Positions 7,826-16,067 of a stretch of 64,000 nucleotides of DNA are shown one piece after another (position 1 is the first letter of the stretch; each line of letters begins with the position of its first letter). The stretch comes from DATKEJ01 sp963768715 (GTDB taxonomy: Bacteria; Bacteroidota; Rhodothermia; Rhodothermales; DATKEJ01). The notes below the pieces were generated by a model. The model saw only the letters and a list, made by a program, of their open reading frames with translations. It was not told where the DNA came from and did no database searches. The position numbers and the translations under genes are program-made. The stretch lies in NCBI GenBank assembly GCA_963768715.1, contig CAVYJC010000006.1, forward strand, positions 90,846 to 154,845, read 5' to 3'.

Positions 7826-8286
7826 CATTTAACTTCAAACACCAGACTTCAAACACCAAACTTGGGTTCAGGATTGTGTCGGAGTTAGTTCGGTTTGGGG
7901 TCGTTTGTAGATAGAAATTGATCTTCGTCCGGGCGACTTAACCCGCCGTTGAGACCGCAGGACGTTTCCAGTGAGCGATGGAGTCTCGACTGACGACAGT
8001 CGAGCAGTGAGCATTTATGACTCGGGAATGAACTCCTGAATCAACGCAGGGGATCTCTTCCGGAAAATAGTAAGAGTTAACTAGCCTTATGCCATGCGAT
8101 CTGCCTCAAACAGATCGCACCCTCGAGCTTCGCATGTACAGCGAGTAAGCGACAAGTCAGGTTGCCCAGACCACCTGCGACAATTTGAATCTTAGCGCTC
8201 TCGACCGTCGAAGCACTAACCGCAGCACTAGCCACCAGCCTGTAGTCGGTCCCGCCGCAACAGGCGCCACCAAACCCAAGGATACG
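7826..8286. other. Intergenic region before the third gene C: heptad array, hairpins, leader motif
   Basis: No gene is evident in this 461-bp gap, and I see no remnants of genes A or B. It contains a heptad array at 7831-7865 (AACTTCA / AACACCA units). A perfect 8-bp hairpin lies at 7985-8004 (CTCGACTG, ACGA, CAGTCGAG) and another at 8096-8118 (GCGATCTG, 7-nt loop, CAGATCGC). The leader motif TTAACTAGCC is at 8077-8086, and a GCCTGT...ACAGGC pairing lies about 20-45 bp before the start codon. It therefore carries the cassette leader without the first two genes. Confidence 0.55.
7831..7865 (+). repeat. Heptad array after cassette 2
   Basis: Five 7-bp units alternating AACTTCA and AACACCA, ending AACTTGG, starting six bases after the stop codon. 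Same word family as the arrays at 4996-5093 and 55205-55239. Confidence 0.8.
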
Positions 8287-9573
8287 ATGGGATCCTACGC
8301 GTACCTCTTAGCCGCCGCCTTCGTAGTGACAGGCAGCATGATTCTCCTTAGCCAGCACCAGAACACCAACAGAGCCGACGTCGATCTCGGCCGCATTCAG
8401 ATGAAGCAGGAGGCGCGCGATGCCGCCGTCAGCGGCCTGAACGTGACCATCCGCAAACTGGCTGACGAACAAGGTCCCTGGGACACGCCGTCCGACTTCG
8501 AGGCGCCGTTGTATCAGTTTGGTGACCGCGGAGCAACATATGAGACCGTTGTGACCATCGTCGACACCGCCGCCGGAGATACCGTCGACGTGGTTTCTAC
8601 GGGCACAAAAGTCTATACAACGAGGCGAGGCGCAGGTCGAGACACCACGCACGTCATCGAAGCAAGAATAGCCCGCGGCTACATTTTCGGCGCTATCCCA
8701 CCCGGATTCCGATCCGCCATCATGTCGGACAATACGCTGCTGATCCACGGTGACTTCTCAGTCAACGCGCTGCTTCCCGGCCAGAATGCCGACATTCACA
8801 CCAACGGCACGCTGGACGCGCGGGGAAACTCGTTTCTCGTGGAGGGTATGGGCACATACACTGGCAGCGAGCGCGTGTCGAGACAGCAAGAGGACAACTT
8901 TGTCCCCGACAACGACTGGAACGGCAGTGCGTCGAACGTTTTTCAGCGCGACTCCATTCCGCTGCCGGAATGGCACGAAGACGAGTTCCGCACCGATGCG
9001 CAAGCGCGAGGGTATTACACAACGGATGCAATGCTTGTCGAGGGTTCGGCATTGCAGTCAGCGAGCCCTCCCATAACGACAATAGACCAGTTCGCCGAAC
9101 AGTTTCTCGGTCTGCCCCCCGGAGACTATGGCACCGACCCGGACCATCCTTTTCTCGTGATGGTCGACAACGAGCTGACCTTCGATGGTTTGATCGACCT
9201 CGACGGGTACGTCACCTGGGGATCGACCGGCGACATCGACGTCCAGACCCACAGCCCCAACGACGGCCTGTTCATGTCCTACGATCTTGACGAACCGAAC
9301 AAGATCGCAACGACCAACGCCAACATCTTTACGACAGGTGACATCCGCGTCGAGGGGAACGCGACCATCATCGCGACGCTGTACTCGGAGGGTTCCATCA
9401 CTTATTTGGGCGGCACGCACTTGATCGGCGGTCAGGTGGCCAAGGAAACCACCTTCCAGGGCGGCGGTACCGTAGACATCGACTGGGTCGGACCCGGGCC
9501 GGGCATCGGAGAATACTTCAATCCCTACGACGAACCGATTGGGCCGGTGATTATTGCCTACGCGGAATGGTAG
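8287..9573 (+). CDS. Pilin-like gene C, third copy without genes A and B, 428 aa
   Basis: I start the protein at ATG 8287 because MGSYAYLLAAAFVVTGSMIL aligns with the start of the copy at 6542; the frame is open further upstream to 8185 but that part is unlike the paralogues. The sequence is close to the 6542 copy throughout, including runs of identical DNA (for example the stretch around 8917-8980 against 7173-7236). C-terminus PIGPVIIAYAEW. It has its own leader with the shared TAGCC motif, so it is likely expressed by itself. Function as for the other C genes; a role as an interchangeable or dosage-increasing subunit is a guess. Confidence 0.75.
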   Translation: MGSYAYLLAAAFVVTGSMILLSQHQNTNRADVDLGRIQMKQEARDAAVSGLNVTIRKLADEQGPWDTPSDFEAPLYQFGDRGATYETVVTIVDTAAGDTVDVVSTGTKVYTTRRGAGRDTTHVIEARIARGYIFGAIPPGFRSAIMSDNTLLIHGDFSVNALLPGQNADIHTNGTLDARGNSFLVEGMGTYTGSERVSRQQEDNFVPDNDWNGSASNVFQRDSIPLPEWHEDEFRTDAQARGYYTTDAMLVEGSALQSASPPITTIDQFAEQFLGLPPGDYGTDPDHPFLVMVDNELTFDGLIDLDGYVTWGSTGDIDVQTHSPNDGLFMSYDLDEPNKIATTNANIFTTGDIRVEGNATIIATLYSEGSITYLGGTHLIGGQVAKETTFQGGGTVDIDWVGPGPGIGEYFNPYDEPIGPVIIAYAEW

Positions 9574-9576
9574 GAG

Positions 9577-9611
9577 TCAATTCAAACTTCAGAATGCAAA
9601 ACGCAAAATGG
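9577..9611 (+). repeat. Heptad array, AAACTTC / AAAATGG type
   Basis: Five consecutive 7-bp units directly after the stop of the third gene C. It drifts from the ACTTC family into the AAAACGC family within one array while keeping the period. Confidence 0.7.
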
Positions 9612-9673
9612 ACCAGCGGGCATTCGACAAAGTGAATCCGGTTCCGGGGACTGGCAGCTGACGTCGTTCTTCA

Positions 9674-9715
9674 CCTTCACTTTTCGTTTTGCCTTTTGTC
9701 TTTTGCTTTATGTTT
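9674..9715. repeat. Heptad array, TTTGCCT / TTTGTCT type
   Basis: About six 7-bp units of T-rich words, roughly complementary in type to the A-rich array at 9577-9611. The array lies about 30-70 bp before the start of the polysaccharide lyase gene, so it may also touch its promoter or leader. Confidence 0.65.
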
Positions 9716-9746
9716 GACCGTTTGGATTTGTACAAACGGTCTACTG

Positions 9747-12029
9747 ATGCGCCAACTCCTGCTCTCATTCTGCCTTACGTTGTTTTCTTTCGGGCTGCTG
9801 CGGGCCCAGATTACAGACAAAGACGTTGATGACTATCTGGTAACGACGCTCGATCATGCGCTCGCAACCCAGGACGAGGCGCTCGATCGCTGGAAATCGC
9901 TCTACGCCGATCTTGGTGGGACGAACATCGTCCAGGAGCTGATCGGGTATCAGCCGCCGAATTTTCTCGCGCTGACGGCCGAGATCTCTTCCCACCTGTA
10001 CCAGAGAACCGGCGACAGGAAATACGCTGAGACCACGCGCGACCTCCTCGTCGAGATTCCCAACCTTCGCCGATACTTTCCGGAGAGATTTCGTACTCGA
10101 GTCGAGTACAAGATCGGCGTTCCAGCCGTGAACTGGTTTCGGACGCTTCCGGTTTATGTGAACGCTTTCCTCGACACGAAAGACTCGGGAGTTTACACGT
10201 CCGACGATCTCGCGACCGTTCGGGAAGCGGTTGCCTCGTCCGTGGATATCATCTTCGCCTACCCGGAGTGGGGCGCGATGAACCGGGCGATGCTTAGAGC
10301 CGAGAGCTTCATGGCGGCGTACCGGGCGTTTCCTGATGATCCGGAAGCCGCGAAGTGGCGGAAGATGGCCGAAATTCTTGCCGACGACAGTATTGGTAAA
10401 TGGGAAATCGAGGATGCCTCCATTTATCACGCGGTCTGGCTGCACGCGTATGTGGGCTACCTGGACCTGGCAGATCGGAGTGATGTTTTCGATTCACCGA
10501 TCTTTCGCTTCTATCCCTACTACATCGCGAGCCTTATGACGCCCGATGGGACCCTGCCCGAATTCGGCGACGGTCGCTGGGGTATGTCACTCGAGGAATA
10601 CTACGCCGTTCTCGAAAGGGCCGCAAAGGAGTTCCAGTCGCCTGAGTTGAAATGGGCGGCCGAACGAATGCTCGAGCACATGGGCGGTATCGTTCGAGAC
10701 GATCATGGCAACATCCAGAAGGGCCCTGCTTTTGAGGAACCGAGCGTCAGCTTCGCCCGGACGCTGATCGATCGCCGTGCCTTTGGAGATCCGGCCCTCG
10801 CACCGCGGCAGCCTTCGTTCAAATCGGGAGACGCACTCGATGAGATCATCTCAAAGAAGATCGTGTTTCGGTCGGGGTGGAATCCAGACGACGCGTTTCT
10901 CCTTCTGAACTACAAGGACGAAGGCTATTCCAGTGTCATGCAGAAGAACTTTCTGAAGCATGTGCTGGCCGTCGAAGAAGAGAAGATGCACCACGGTCAC
11001 TCGGATGAGAACGGGATCAGCATGTTCATGAAGAACGGCGCAATCCTGCTCTACGACGGCGGCTATCGCCCATATGCCCCCAGCGGCCCATACGGAGCCT
11101 GGCGGGCCGACTACTTCCATAATCGGATCGTCGTACGGAATGAGCGAAAAGGGGCCGATCAGGACTATTTCGACATTTTGAGAAACTCCGGCGCCTACAA
11201 CGACGCGGTTCGAACGACAAAGATGGACTTCCAGTCGTTCGACCCCGTGGAGTATTCGCGTACGCGATTGGATGATCCCAGAACAGGCTATCGATCGGAT
11301 CGCGTCCTTGTGCGCGACGTGGCGGAGGATTTCTTCGTCATGATCGACGCCGTGAAATTCGAACGCTCGGACTATTTCACCGTCGCCGACATCCTGCACA
11401 CACGTCAGATCATAGATTCCGGGACGAACTGGTTCGTAACCCGGTACGACTCTCTCGGGGGAGCCGATCCAAATCCCGGCAACATGGATCTGCTGGTCGT
11501 CTTCCCGCAGGAGCACGACAAAGGTATGGAGTCGGAGACGCGTTCCCAACAGAACGAGATCGCACTCTACCAGGGCATTTCACAACATTTCGAGGCGGGC
11601 TGGATAGAGCCGTTCGTAACGGTCCTTTTCCCGATCGTCCCCGGTACCGACCCCGAGATCGTTGCCTCTCGATTCAAGCTGCTCAGAGCCGATCAGGACG
11701 CTGTGGCCCTTTCAGTCGAACGCGAAGGCCGAGAGGAGATCATTGGCGTTAAACTCGATCCCGACCGTGACCTGCTAAAGGAAGATGTTCGTCCGAGATA
11801 CAACTACGAATCGGGAAAACTGACTTACGGCGATGTCGAAACCGACGCCGATTTCCTTCACTTCACGGTCGACAATAGTGGAGCGCCACGCTTCGCTGCT
11901 ACGCATCTCGTCAGACTCGACTATGCCGGAGAGACGATTTTCGACACCCCCGCAAGCCAGTTCTTCCAGGTTTGGGGAAGATCTGATCGCACGGGAAGAG
12001 CAAAGTGGCGAAGGTGGGATAACTATTGA
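9747..12029 (+). CDS. Secreted heparinase II/III-like polysaccharide lyase, 760 aa
   Basis: The start at 9747 gives a clean signal peptide (MRQLLLSFCLTLFSFGLLRAQ); the frame is open to 9696 but that extension has no role. The N-terminal half is helical, an (alpha/alpha) toroid of the alginate lyase/heparinase type (residues about 30-330). The C-terminal half is beta-rich and opens with the heparinase II/III signature region at about residues 410-465 (HHGHSDENG, YDGGYRPYAPSG, YFHNRIVVRN). Such enzymes cleave uronic-acid polysaccharides by beta-elimination in the periplasm or outside the cell. The substrate cannot be told. No SusCD or other PUL genes are adjacent. A heptad array starts right after the stop. 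Confidence 0.8.
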   Translation: MRQLLLSFCLTLFSFGLLRAQITDKDVDDYLVTTLDHALATQDEALDRWKSLYADLGGTNIVQELIGYQPPNFLALTAEISSHLYQRTGDRKYAETTRDLLVEIPNLRRYFPERFRTRVEYKIGVPAVNWFRTLPVYVNAFLDTKDSGVYTSDDLATVREAVASSVDIIFAYPEWGAMNRAMLRAESFMAAYRAFPDDPEAAKWRKMAEILADDSIGKWEIEDASIYHAVWLHAYVGYLDLADRSDVFDSPIFRFYPYYIASLMTPDGTLPEFGDGRWGMSLEEYYAVLERAAKEFQSPELKWAAERMLEHMGGIVRDDHGNIQKGPAFEEPSVSFARTLIDRRAFGDPALAPRQPSFKSGDALDEIISKKIVFRSGWNPDDAFLLLNYKDEGYSSVMQKNFLKHVLAVEEEKMHHGHSDENGISMFMKNGAILLYDGGYRPYAPSGPYGAWRADYFHNRIVVRNERKGADQDYFDILRNSGAYNDAVRTTKMDFQSFDPVEYSRTRLDDPRTGYRSDRVLVRDVAEDFFVMIDAVKFERSDYFTVADILHTRQIIDSGTNWFVTRYDSLGGADPNPGNMDLLVVFPQEHDKGMESETRSQQNEIALYQGISQHFEAGWIEPFVTVLFPIVPGTDPEIVASRFKLLRADQDAVALSVEREGREEIIGVKLDPDRDLLKEDVRPRYNYESGKLTYGDVETDADFLHFTVDNSGAPRFAATHLVRLDYAGETIFDTPASQFFQVWGRSDRTGRAKWRRWDNY

Positions 12030-12031
12030 TG

Positions 12032-12066
12032 TGTCCGAGGTCCGAAGTCCGGGGTCCGGGGTCGTC
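12032..12066 (+). repeat. Heptad array, GGTCCGG type
   Basis: Five 7-bp units (TGTCCGA, then GGTCCGA, GGTCCGG and variants) starting three bases after the stop codon of the lyase. The same words occur at 20622-20656, after another gene 8.6 kb away. Confidence 0.8.
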
Positions 12067-12161
12067 TTGAGTATGTTGAGGCGTAGTACCGAGGTGATGC
12101 CGCCGAAATCGCTCTGCGCCTAGTGAGCGACGACTGTCGCGATGAATCGGAAACACGCCTT

Positions 12162-12203
12162 GGACTTCGGACGAGACGGACCACGGACCACGGACTTCAG
12201 ACC
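12162..12203 (-). repeat. Heptad array, ACGGACC type
   Basis: Six 7-bp units including two perfect ACGGACC copies. Its words are reverse complements of the GGTCCG words at 12032-12066, so the two arrays form an imperfect inverted pair around about 95 bp. Confidence 0.75.
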
Positions 12204-12219
12204 CTTGATCTGGAACGAC

Positions 12220-12254
12220 ATTTTGCGCTTTGCATTTTGCATTTTGCATTTTCC
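12220..12254 (+). repeat. Heptad array, ATTTTGC type
   Basis: Five units, three of them perfect ATTTTGC. It directly follows the ACGGACC array but uses another word, related to that at 9674-9715. Confidence 0.75.
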
Positions 12255-12449
12255 TGATCCAAACGTCCCCCGATTCTCGCTTTATTTAGTTACCGGAAGA
12301 CACCGAACTTTTGGGAAGCAGGGGAGATCTGAGCGGCTATTTGTCGCTCGTGAGGAGGCCAACGTCGCTACCGCGGGGATACACGTCCAACGTTAGAATT
12401 CGCACGTATCCCGGCGGCTGCGACTCCAGCAACTAATGGGGGAACAGTT

Positions 12450-13739
12450 ATGAAAGCAGGTTACGTGGTATCTCGTTACCCGAACTACGCACACACATTC
12501 ATCGTCAACGAGATTCTGGCGCATGAGGCTGCCGGACTCGAGGTTGAAATTTTCAGCCTGAATCCACCGGATGACACGCACTTCCACGAATCCATCGCCC
12601 AGGTCAAAGCGCCCGTCCGCTACTTAGGCGGGGTAGGATCTGCGGAGAGTCTATGGACATCGATGCTCGCAGCGGGCCAATCGTTCAAAGGGTTCTTCGA
12701 CCGGGTGGCCGAAGTGCGCGAGACGGACGTCCGTGTGATCCAACAGGCGATCGAGTTGGCAAAGCTGGTGGGCCAGCATGGCGTAACGCACCTCCACGCA
12801 CATTTCGCCACCGCCCCGACTACGGTGGCGAAACTGGCCGCCAGCCTTGCCAAGATTACGTTCTCGTTCACGGCGCACACCGAGGACATTCTCGGGCACG
12901 TGGACGAGGAAGATCTTCGTAACAAGGTTAAGGCCGCCACGTGCGTCGTCGCGGTAAGCGACTTCGGGCTGGAGTTTCTGCAACAGAGCTTCGACCAGGA
13001 CGCCGCCAAGGCAGTTCGCATCTACCATGGTCTACAGACGGAGAGTCTTCCGTTCACGTCGCCGGCGACGCGGAGCAATCGCGTCGTAGCGGCTGGGCCG
13101 TTGGTCAAGTCAAGCGGATTTGATGTGCTGATCAAGGCGATCTCAAACCTGAATAATCGGGGCCAGCAAATCGAGTGCACGATTTTCGGTGAGGGTCCTC
13201 TGGAAGCTGAATTCAAAGCCGCTGCAAAGAACGATCATGTCGATTCACTCGTGACGTTCGCCGGCAATTGCGCCCACAACGAGCTCGTTGCCGCGCTCAG
13301 AACCGCCGCTGCTTTCGTCGCACCGAGTGTGGTTGACGAGGATGGTACCGGCGGGGGCGTTCCAGGGCTGCTCCTCGAGTCGATGACGCTAGGCACTCCG
13401 TGCATTGCAAGCGACGCGGCCGGCATACCCGAAATCATCGTCGACGGTCATACCGGGATTCAGACGAAGCAAGGTGATGCCGAATCCCTTGGAAAGGCAA
13501 TCGACAAGGTTCTTGGCGATGAAGTGCTGCGGGTCCGTCTCGCACTCAAGGCGCGCGTCCTCGTTGAATCCGAATTCAACGTGCATCGAAATGCAGCCCG
13601 CCTCCGCGCCAGCTTCCTCGAGGGTGACGACGTCAAGTCGCCGGTGAAGCCAGCAACGAACGGCAGCGCAAGAACGACCAAGGAAAGAGAGCCGGAAGTC
13701 GACCTCGACGAGGTCGAGATCCCGTCGATTTCACTGTAG
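12450..13739 (+). CDS. Glycosyltransferase family 4 (GT-B), 429 aa
   Basis: A soluble GT-B glycosyltransferase. The N-terminal domain begins MKAGYVVSRYPNYAHTFIVNE, typical of the WcaL-like branch of GT4, and contains HAHFAT around residue 116. The C-terminal domain carries the nucleotide-sugar binding block at about residues 295-335 (DGTGGGVPGLLLESMTLGTP, then CIASDAAGIPEII). These enzymes transfer a sugar from a nucleotide sugar to a glycan or lipid acceptor at the cytoplasmic face, often in exopolysaccharide synthesis. The last 35 residues are polar and probably disordered. GGGGGA seven bases upstream supports the start. It stands alone; no other polysaccharide genes adjoin it on this side. 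Confidence 0.85.
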   Translation: MKAGYVVSRYPNYAHTFIVNEILAHEAAGLEVEIFSLNPPDDTHFHESIAQVKAPVRYLGGVGSAESLWTSMLAAGQSFKGFFDRVAEVRETDVRVIQQAIELAKLVGQHGVTHLHAHFATAPTTVAKLAASLAKITFSFTAHTEDILGHVDEEDLRNKVKAATCVVAVSDFGLEFLQQSFDQDAAKAVRIYHGLQTESLPFTSPATRSNRVVAAGPLVKSSGFDVLIKAISNLNNRGQQIECTIFGEGPLEAEFKAAAKNDHVDSLVTFAGNCAHNELVAALRTAAAFVAPSVVDEDGTGGGVPGLLLESMTLGTPCIASDAAGIPEIIVDGHTGIQTKQGDAESLGKAIDKVLGDEVLRVRLALKARVLVESEFNVHRNAARLRASFLEGDDVKSPVKPATNGSARTTKEREPEVDLDEVEIPSISL

Positions 13740-13753
13740 GGTCTGCTAAAACT

Positions 13754-13772
13754 TCCCGCGAAAGTCGCGGGA
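13754..13772. terminator. Perfect 7-bp hairpin between convergent genes
   Basis: TCCCGCG, loop AAAGT, CGCGGGA lies 15 bp after the glycosyltransferase stop and 44 bp from the stop of the opposing DUF4399 gene. Its position suits a bidirectional terminator, although no U-tract follows. Confidence 0.5.
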
Positions 13773-13815
13773 CGGGGTCGTCGTTTCGAAAGACAAGGTG
13801 CCGCAAGCTCTGGTC

Positions 13816-14268
13816 TTACTTCGCGACGGTAATCGTAATCCGTTTCGAGACGACCGGGGGGTCGTGCGGCACGTGGAATCTGTCGCCGAGGATCAATTGC
13901 AAGGTATGCTGCCCGGCCGGAAGGTCGAGATCGACCTCCGTCTGGCCTCCGCCGAAGTGACGATGGTGCTCATCCGACGGTATCGGACGGTTAAAGTCGG
14001 GTAGTTCCTTGACATCGATCAGCAGGTGGTGGTGACCCGTGTTCGCCACATCCGTACCGGCCGGCGCGACCCCCATTCCTTTGAGCCCGAATCGGACCGT
14101 GAACGGACTCGTAACGGTGGCTCCGTCCGCCGGCGAAATGATGTAAACCCTCGCTCCTTCCGGAGACGGCGTTCGCATGTCCTGTCCAATCGCCAAGGTC
14201 ACGCCGATCGTGAGGAAGAAAAGAGGGAGTATTGTTCTTGCCAGCCGCATGGTCTGTAATCTGTTCAT
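13816..14268 (-). CDS. Exported DUF4399-family protein, 150 aa
   Basis: A signal peptide (residues 1-29, basic MNRLQTMRLAR then a hydrophobic run ending in AIGQ) precedes one compact domain. Diagnostic stretches are VYIISPADGATVTSPFTVRF, NTGHHHLLIDV, PSDEHHRHFGGGQTEV and PAGQHTLQLILGD, matching the DUF4399 family of periplasmic proteins. The clusters of histidines (GHHH, DEHHRH) could bind a metal, but this is inference. Single gene, convergent with the glycosyltransferase. Confidence 0.8.
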   Translation of the reverse strand: MNRLQTMRLARTILPLFFLTIGVTLAIGQDMRTPSPEGARVYIISPADGATVTSPFTVRFGLKGMGVAPAGTDVANTGHHHLLIDVKELPDFNRPIPSDEHHRHFGGGQTEVDLDLPAGQHTLQLILGDRFHVPHDPPVVSKRITITVAK

Positions 14269-14408
14269 TGTCCCAACCTCGAAATAAGGCGGGCGGTTGT
14301 TATCTGGACACGATGCCTTTGCGTCGTCACTATGATGGGTTTTGACGCGACGGTAGTGTCGAAGGATCCTGGCCGTGATTCACTTTTGGTCGTGCACCGT
14401 CTCGGGGC

Positions 14409-16067
14409 GTGAGCCTTGTTCAGGTTGCCGGTTCAGAAATCCCAATGACGATAAGTCCCAACGTGCGGTCGATGCGGCCTATCTTAGATATTCTTCAAAG
14501 GAGCAGGGAGGATTTGACCATTCGATTTTTCCTATCGGCAACGTTCTTGAGCATTGCGTGGCTCGTTGCAGTAAACCGCCTGACGGCGCAGGCGGTCAGC
14601 CACATTGCAACCTTCCCGCAGACCTCATGGGAAACCCGGACTCCGGCCGAGGTTGGAATCGATGCCGCCGGGCTCGAGAGTTTTGCGTCGGCCATAGGTG
14701 GAAGCGGCCTGATCATCAAGGACGGTTTTCAAGTAATGAGCTGGGGCCCTCAGAACGTGAAGCACGACTGGCTTTCCGCCGCGAAGCCGCTTACAAGCAC
14801 GCTCCTGTTGTTCGCTGTAGACGAAGGGCGCCTGCAGTCGGTCGACACTCGAGTCGCCCCTTACGTCGAACAACGATTTGGGAAGCCCCTCGCATCAAAG
14901 GACTCGCTGATCACTTTTGCGCACCTCGCGAACATGACGAGTGGGTACGCGCTGCCCTCCGATCCCGGCCCGGATACGAGATGGGGCTACAACGACTATG
15001 CCATCAATCTCTTCAGCAAGCTTCTTTCCGACGTCGTATTCGGAACGTCCCTCAACAACGTTGCAACGGCTTCATCGAGACTTGGAGCGCTCGGATTCAG
15101 AGATGGGAGCCTGTATTCGACGAGGAACGGCCACGGCGTCTATACGACACCGCGTGATTTCGCCCGGATCGGCTGGTTCTGGCTGAACCGTGGCTACTGG
15201 GATGGGGCGCAGCTTCTGGCGGAAGGGGATCTTGAGGCGGTCCTCTCGCCCGGCGCGGCGGATGATCTACCCCGGACGAGTGGAGGCCTCGACGACTATC
15301 TGAACGTGGGCACGTTCGGAGGCGGGACGAATCAGACAGGTCAAGGCCCCGGCTCCTACGGCTTCGGTTTTTGGCTTAACACGGACGGCAAACTCTGGCC
15401 CGATGTCCCGTGGGATGCGTTTCAGGCCAATGGCGGGTGGAATCGATATGCCGTTACAGTGATTCCGAGCCTGAAACTCGTTGCAGCCTGGGTCGACGGC
15501 CCCGTGAGTGACGCGGAAGACTTTGCCGCTGAACTGAATCCATTGCTGAAGATCCTCACGGAAGCCGCACAGGTTTCGATTTCGGTCGCGCCCGGTTGGA
15601 GTCAGGTCTCAATTCCCGTTGCGACCGATGACATGACCCTTTCGGGCCTTTTCGGAGGAGCCACTACCTCGGCGTTTCGGTTCGAGGACGGACGCTATGT
15701 ACCTGTCGATACCCTGGAGGTCGGGTCAGGATATCTGATCTCTTCCAGCGGTGTTACGGTAACACTGTCAGGCCGGCACGTGCTGCCTGAACGCATTCCG
15801 GTTACGGAAGGGTGGAATCTCGTCGGCGTTTTCCACCGCCCGGTTTCGCCCTCGGAGGTTGGATCGGATCCGCCAGACATCGTCGACTCACAGTTCTACG
15901 AGCACGTGGGCAAGAACGACGCCACGTTATCGATCTTGGAGCCCGGGAATGCCTACTGGGTACGTGTTTCACAGAATGGATCCCTGATCTATCACAACGA
16001 CCCGGAAGATTCACCTGCTTCCCAGAAGTCCGAGCATGCCGTCGAAAAGGCGAGGCGCGCTCCTTAG
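14409..16067 (+). CDS. Secreted serine hydrolase (beta-lactamase/PBP4-like) with C-terminal beta-module, up to 552 aa
   Basis: Beta-lactamase class C / penicillin-binding-like fold. After an N-terminal hydrophobic segment ending ...VNRLTAQ, the enzyme domain (about residues 75-385) has the SxxK nucleophile motif in DWLSAAKPLTS, followed by a region with YNDYAINLF and a YGFGFWLN strand. Residues about 395-535 hold two related beta-modules starting GWSQVSIPV and GWNLVGVF, a type I associate with secreted proteins of Rhodothermota and Ignavibacteria. Likely acts as an esterase or peptidase in the periplasm or outside. The start is uncertain: ATGs at 14409 and 14445 both fit. Its last 57 bp overlap the stop region of the opposing FAD oxidoreductase gene. 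Confidence 0.78.
   Translation: MSLVQVAGSEIPMTISPNVRSMRPILDILQRSREDLTIRFFLSATFLSIAWLVAVNRLTAQAVSHIATFPQTSWETRTPAEVGIDAAGLESFASAIGGSGLIIKDGFQVMSWGPQNVKHDWLSAAKPLTSTLLLFAVDEGRLQSVDTRVAPYVEQRFGKPLASKDSLITFAHLANMTSGYALPSDPGPDTRWGYNDYAINLFSKLLSDVVFGTSLNNVATASSRLGALGFRDGSLYSTRNGHGVYTTPRDFARIGWFWLNRGYWDGAQLLAEGDLEAVLSPGAADDLPRTSGGLDDYLNVGTFGGGTNQTGQGPGSYGFGFWLNTDGKLWPDVPWDAFQANGGWNRYAVTVIPSLKLVAAWVDGPVSDAEDFAAELNPLLKILTEAAQVSISVAPGWSQVSIPVATDDMTLSGLFGGATTSAFRFEDGRYVPVDTLEVGSGYLISSSGVTVTLSGRHVLPERIPVTEGWNLVGVFHRPVSPSEVGSDPPDIVDSQFYEHVGKNDATLSILEPGNAYWVRVSQNGSLIYHNDPEDSPASQKSEHAVEKARRAP

Larger units (their letters stand above)
12030..12449. other. Intergenic region with three heptad arrays
   Basis: No gene is seen in this 420-bp gap. 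Arrays lie at 12032-12066 (GGTCCGA/GGTCCGG), 12162-12203 (ACGGACC, the reverse-complement word) and 12220-12254 (ATTTTGC). The roughly 95 bp between the first two hold small hairpins (for example GCGAC-GACT-GTCGC near 12127-12140). The remaining part before the glycosyltransferase start is unremarkable; GGGGGA lies just before its ATG. Confidence 0.6.
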
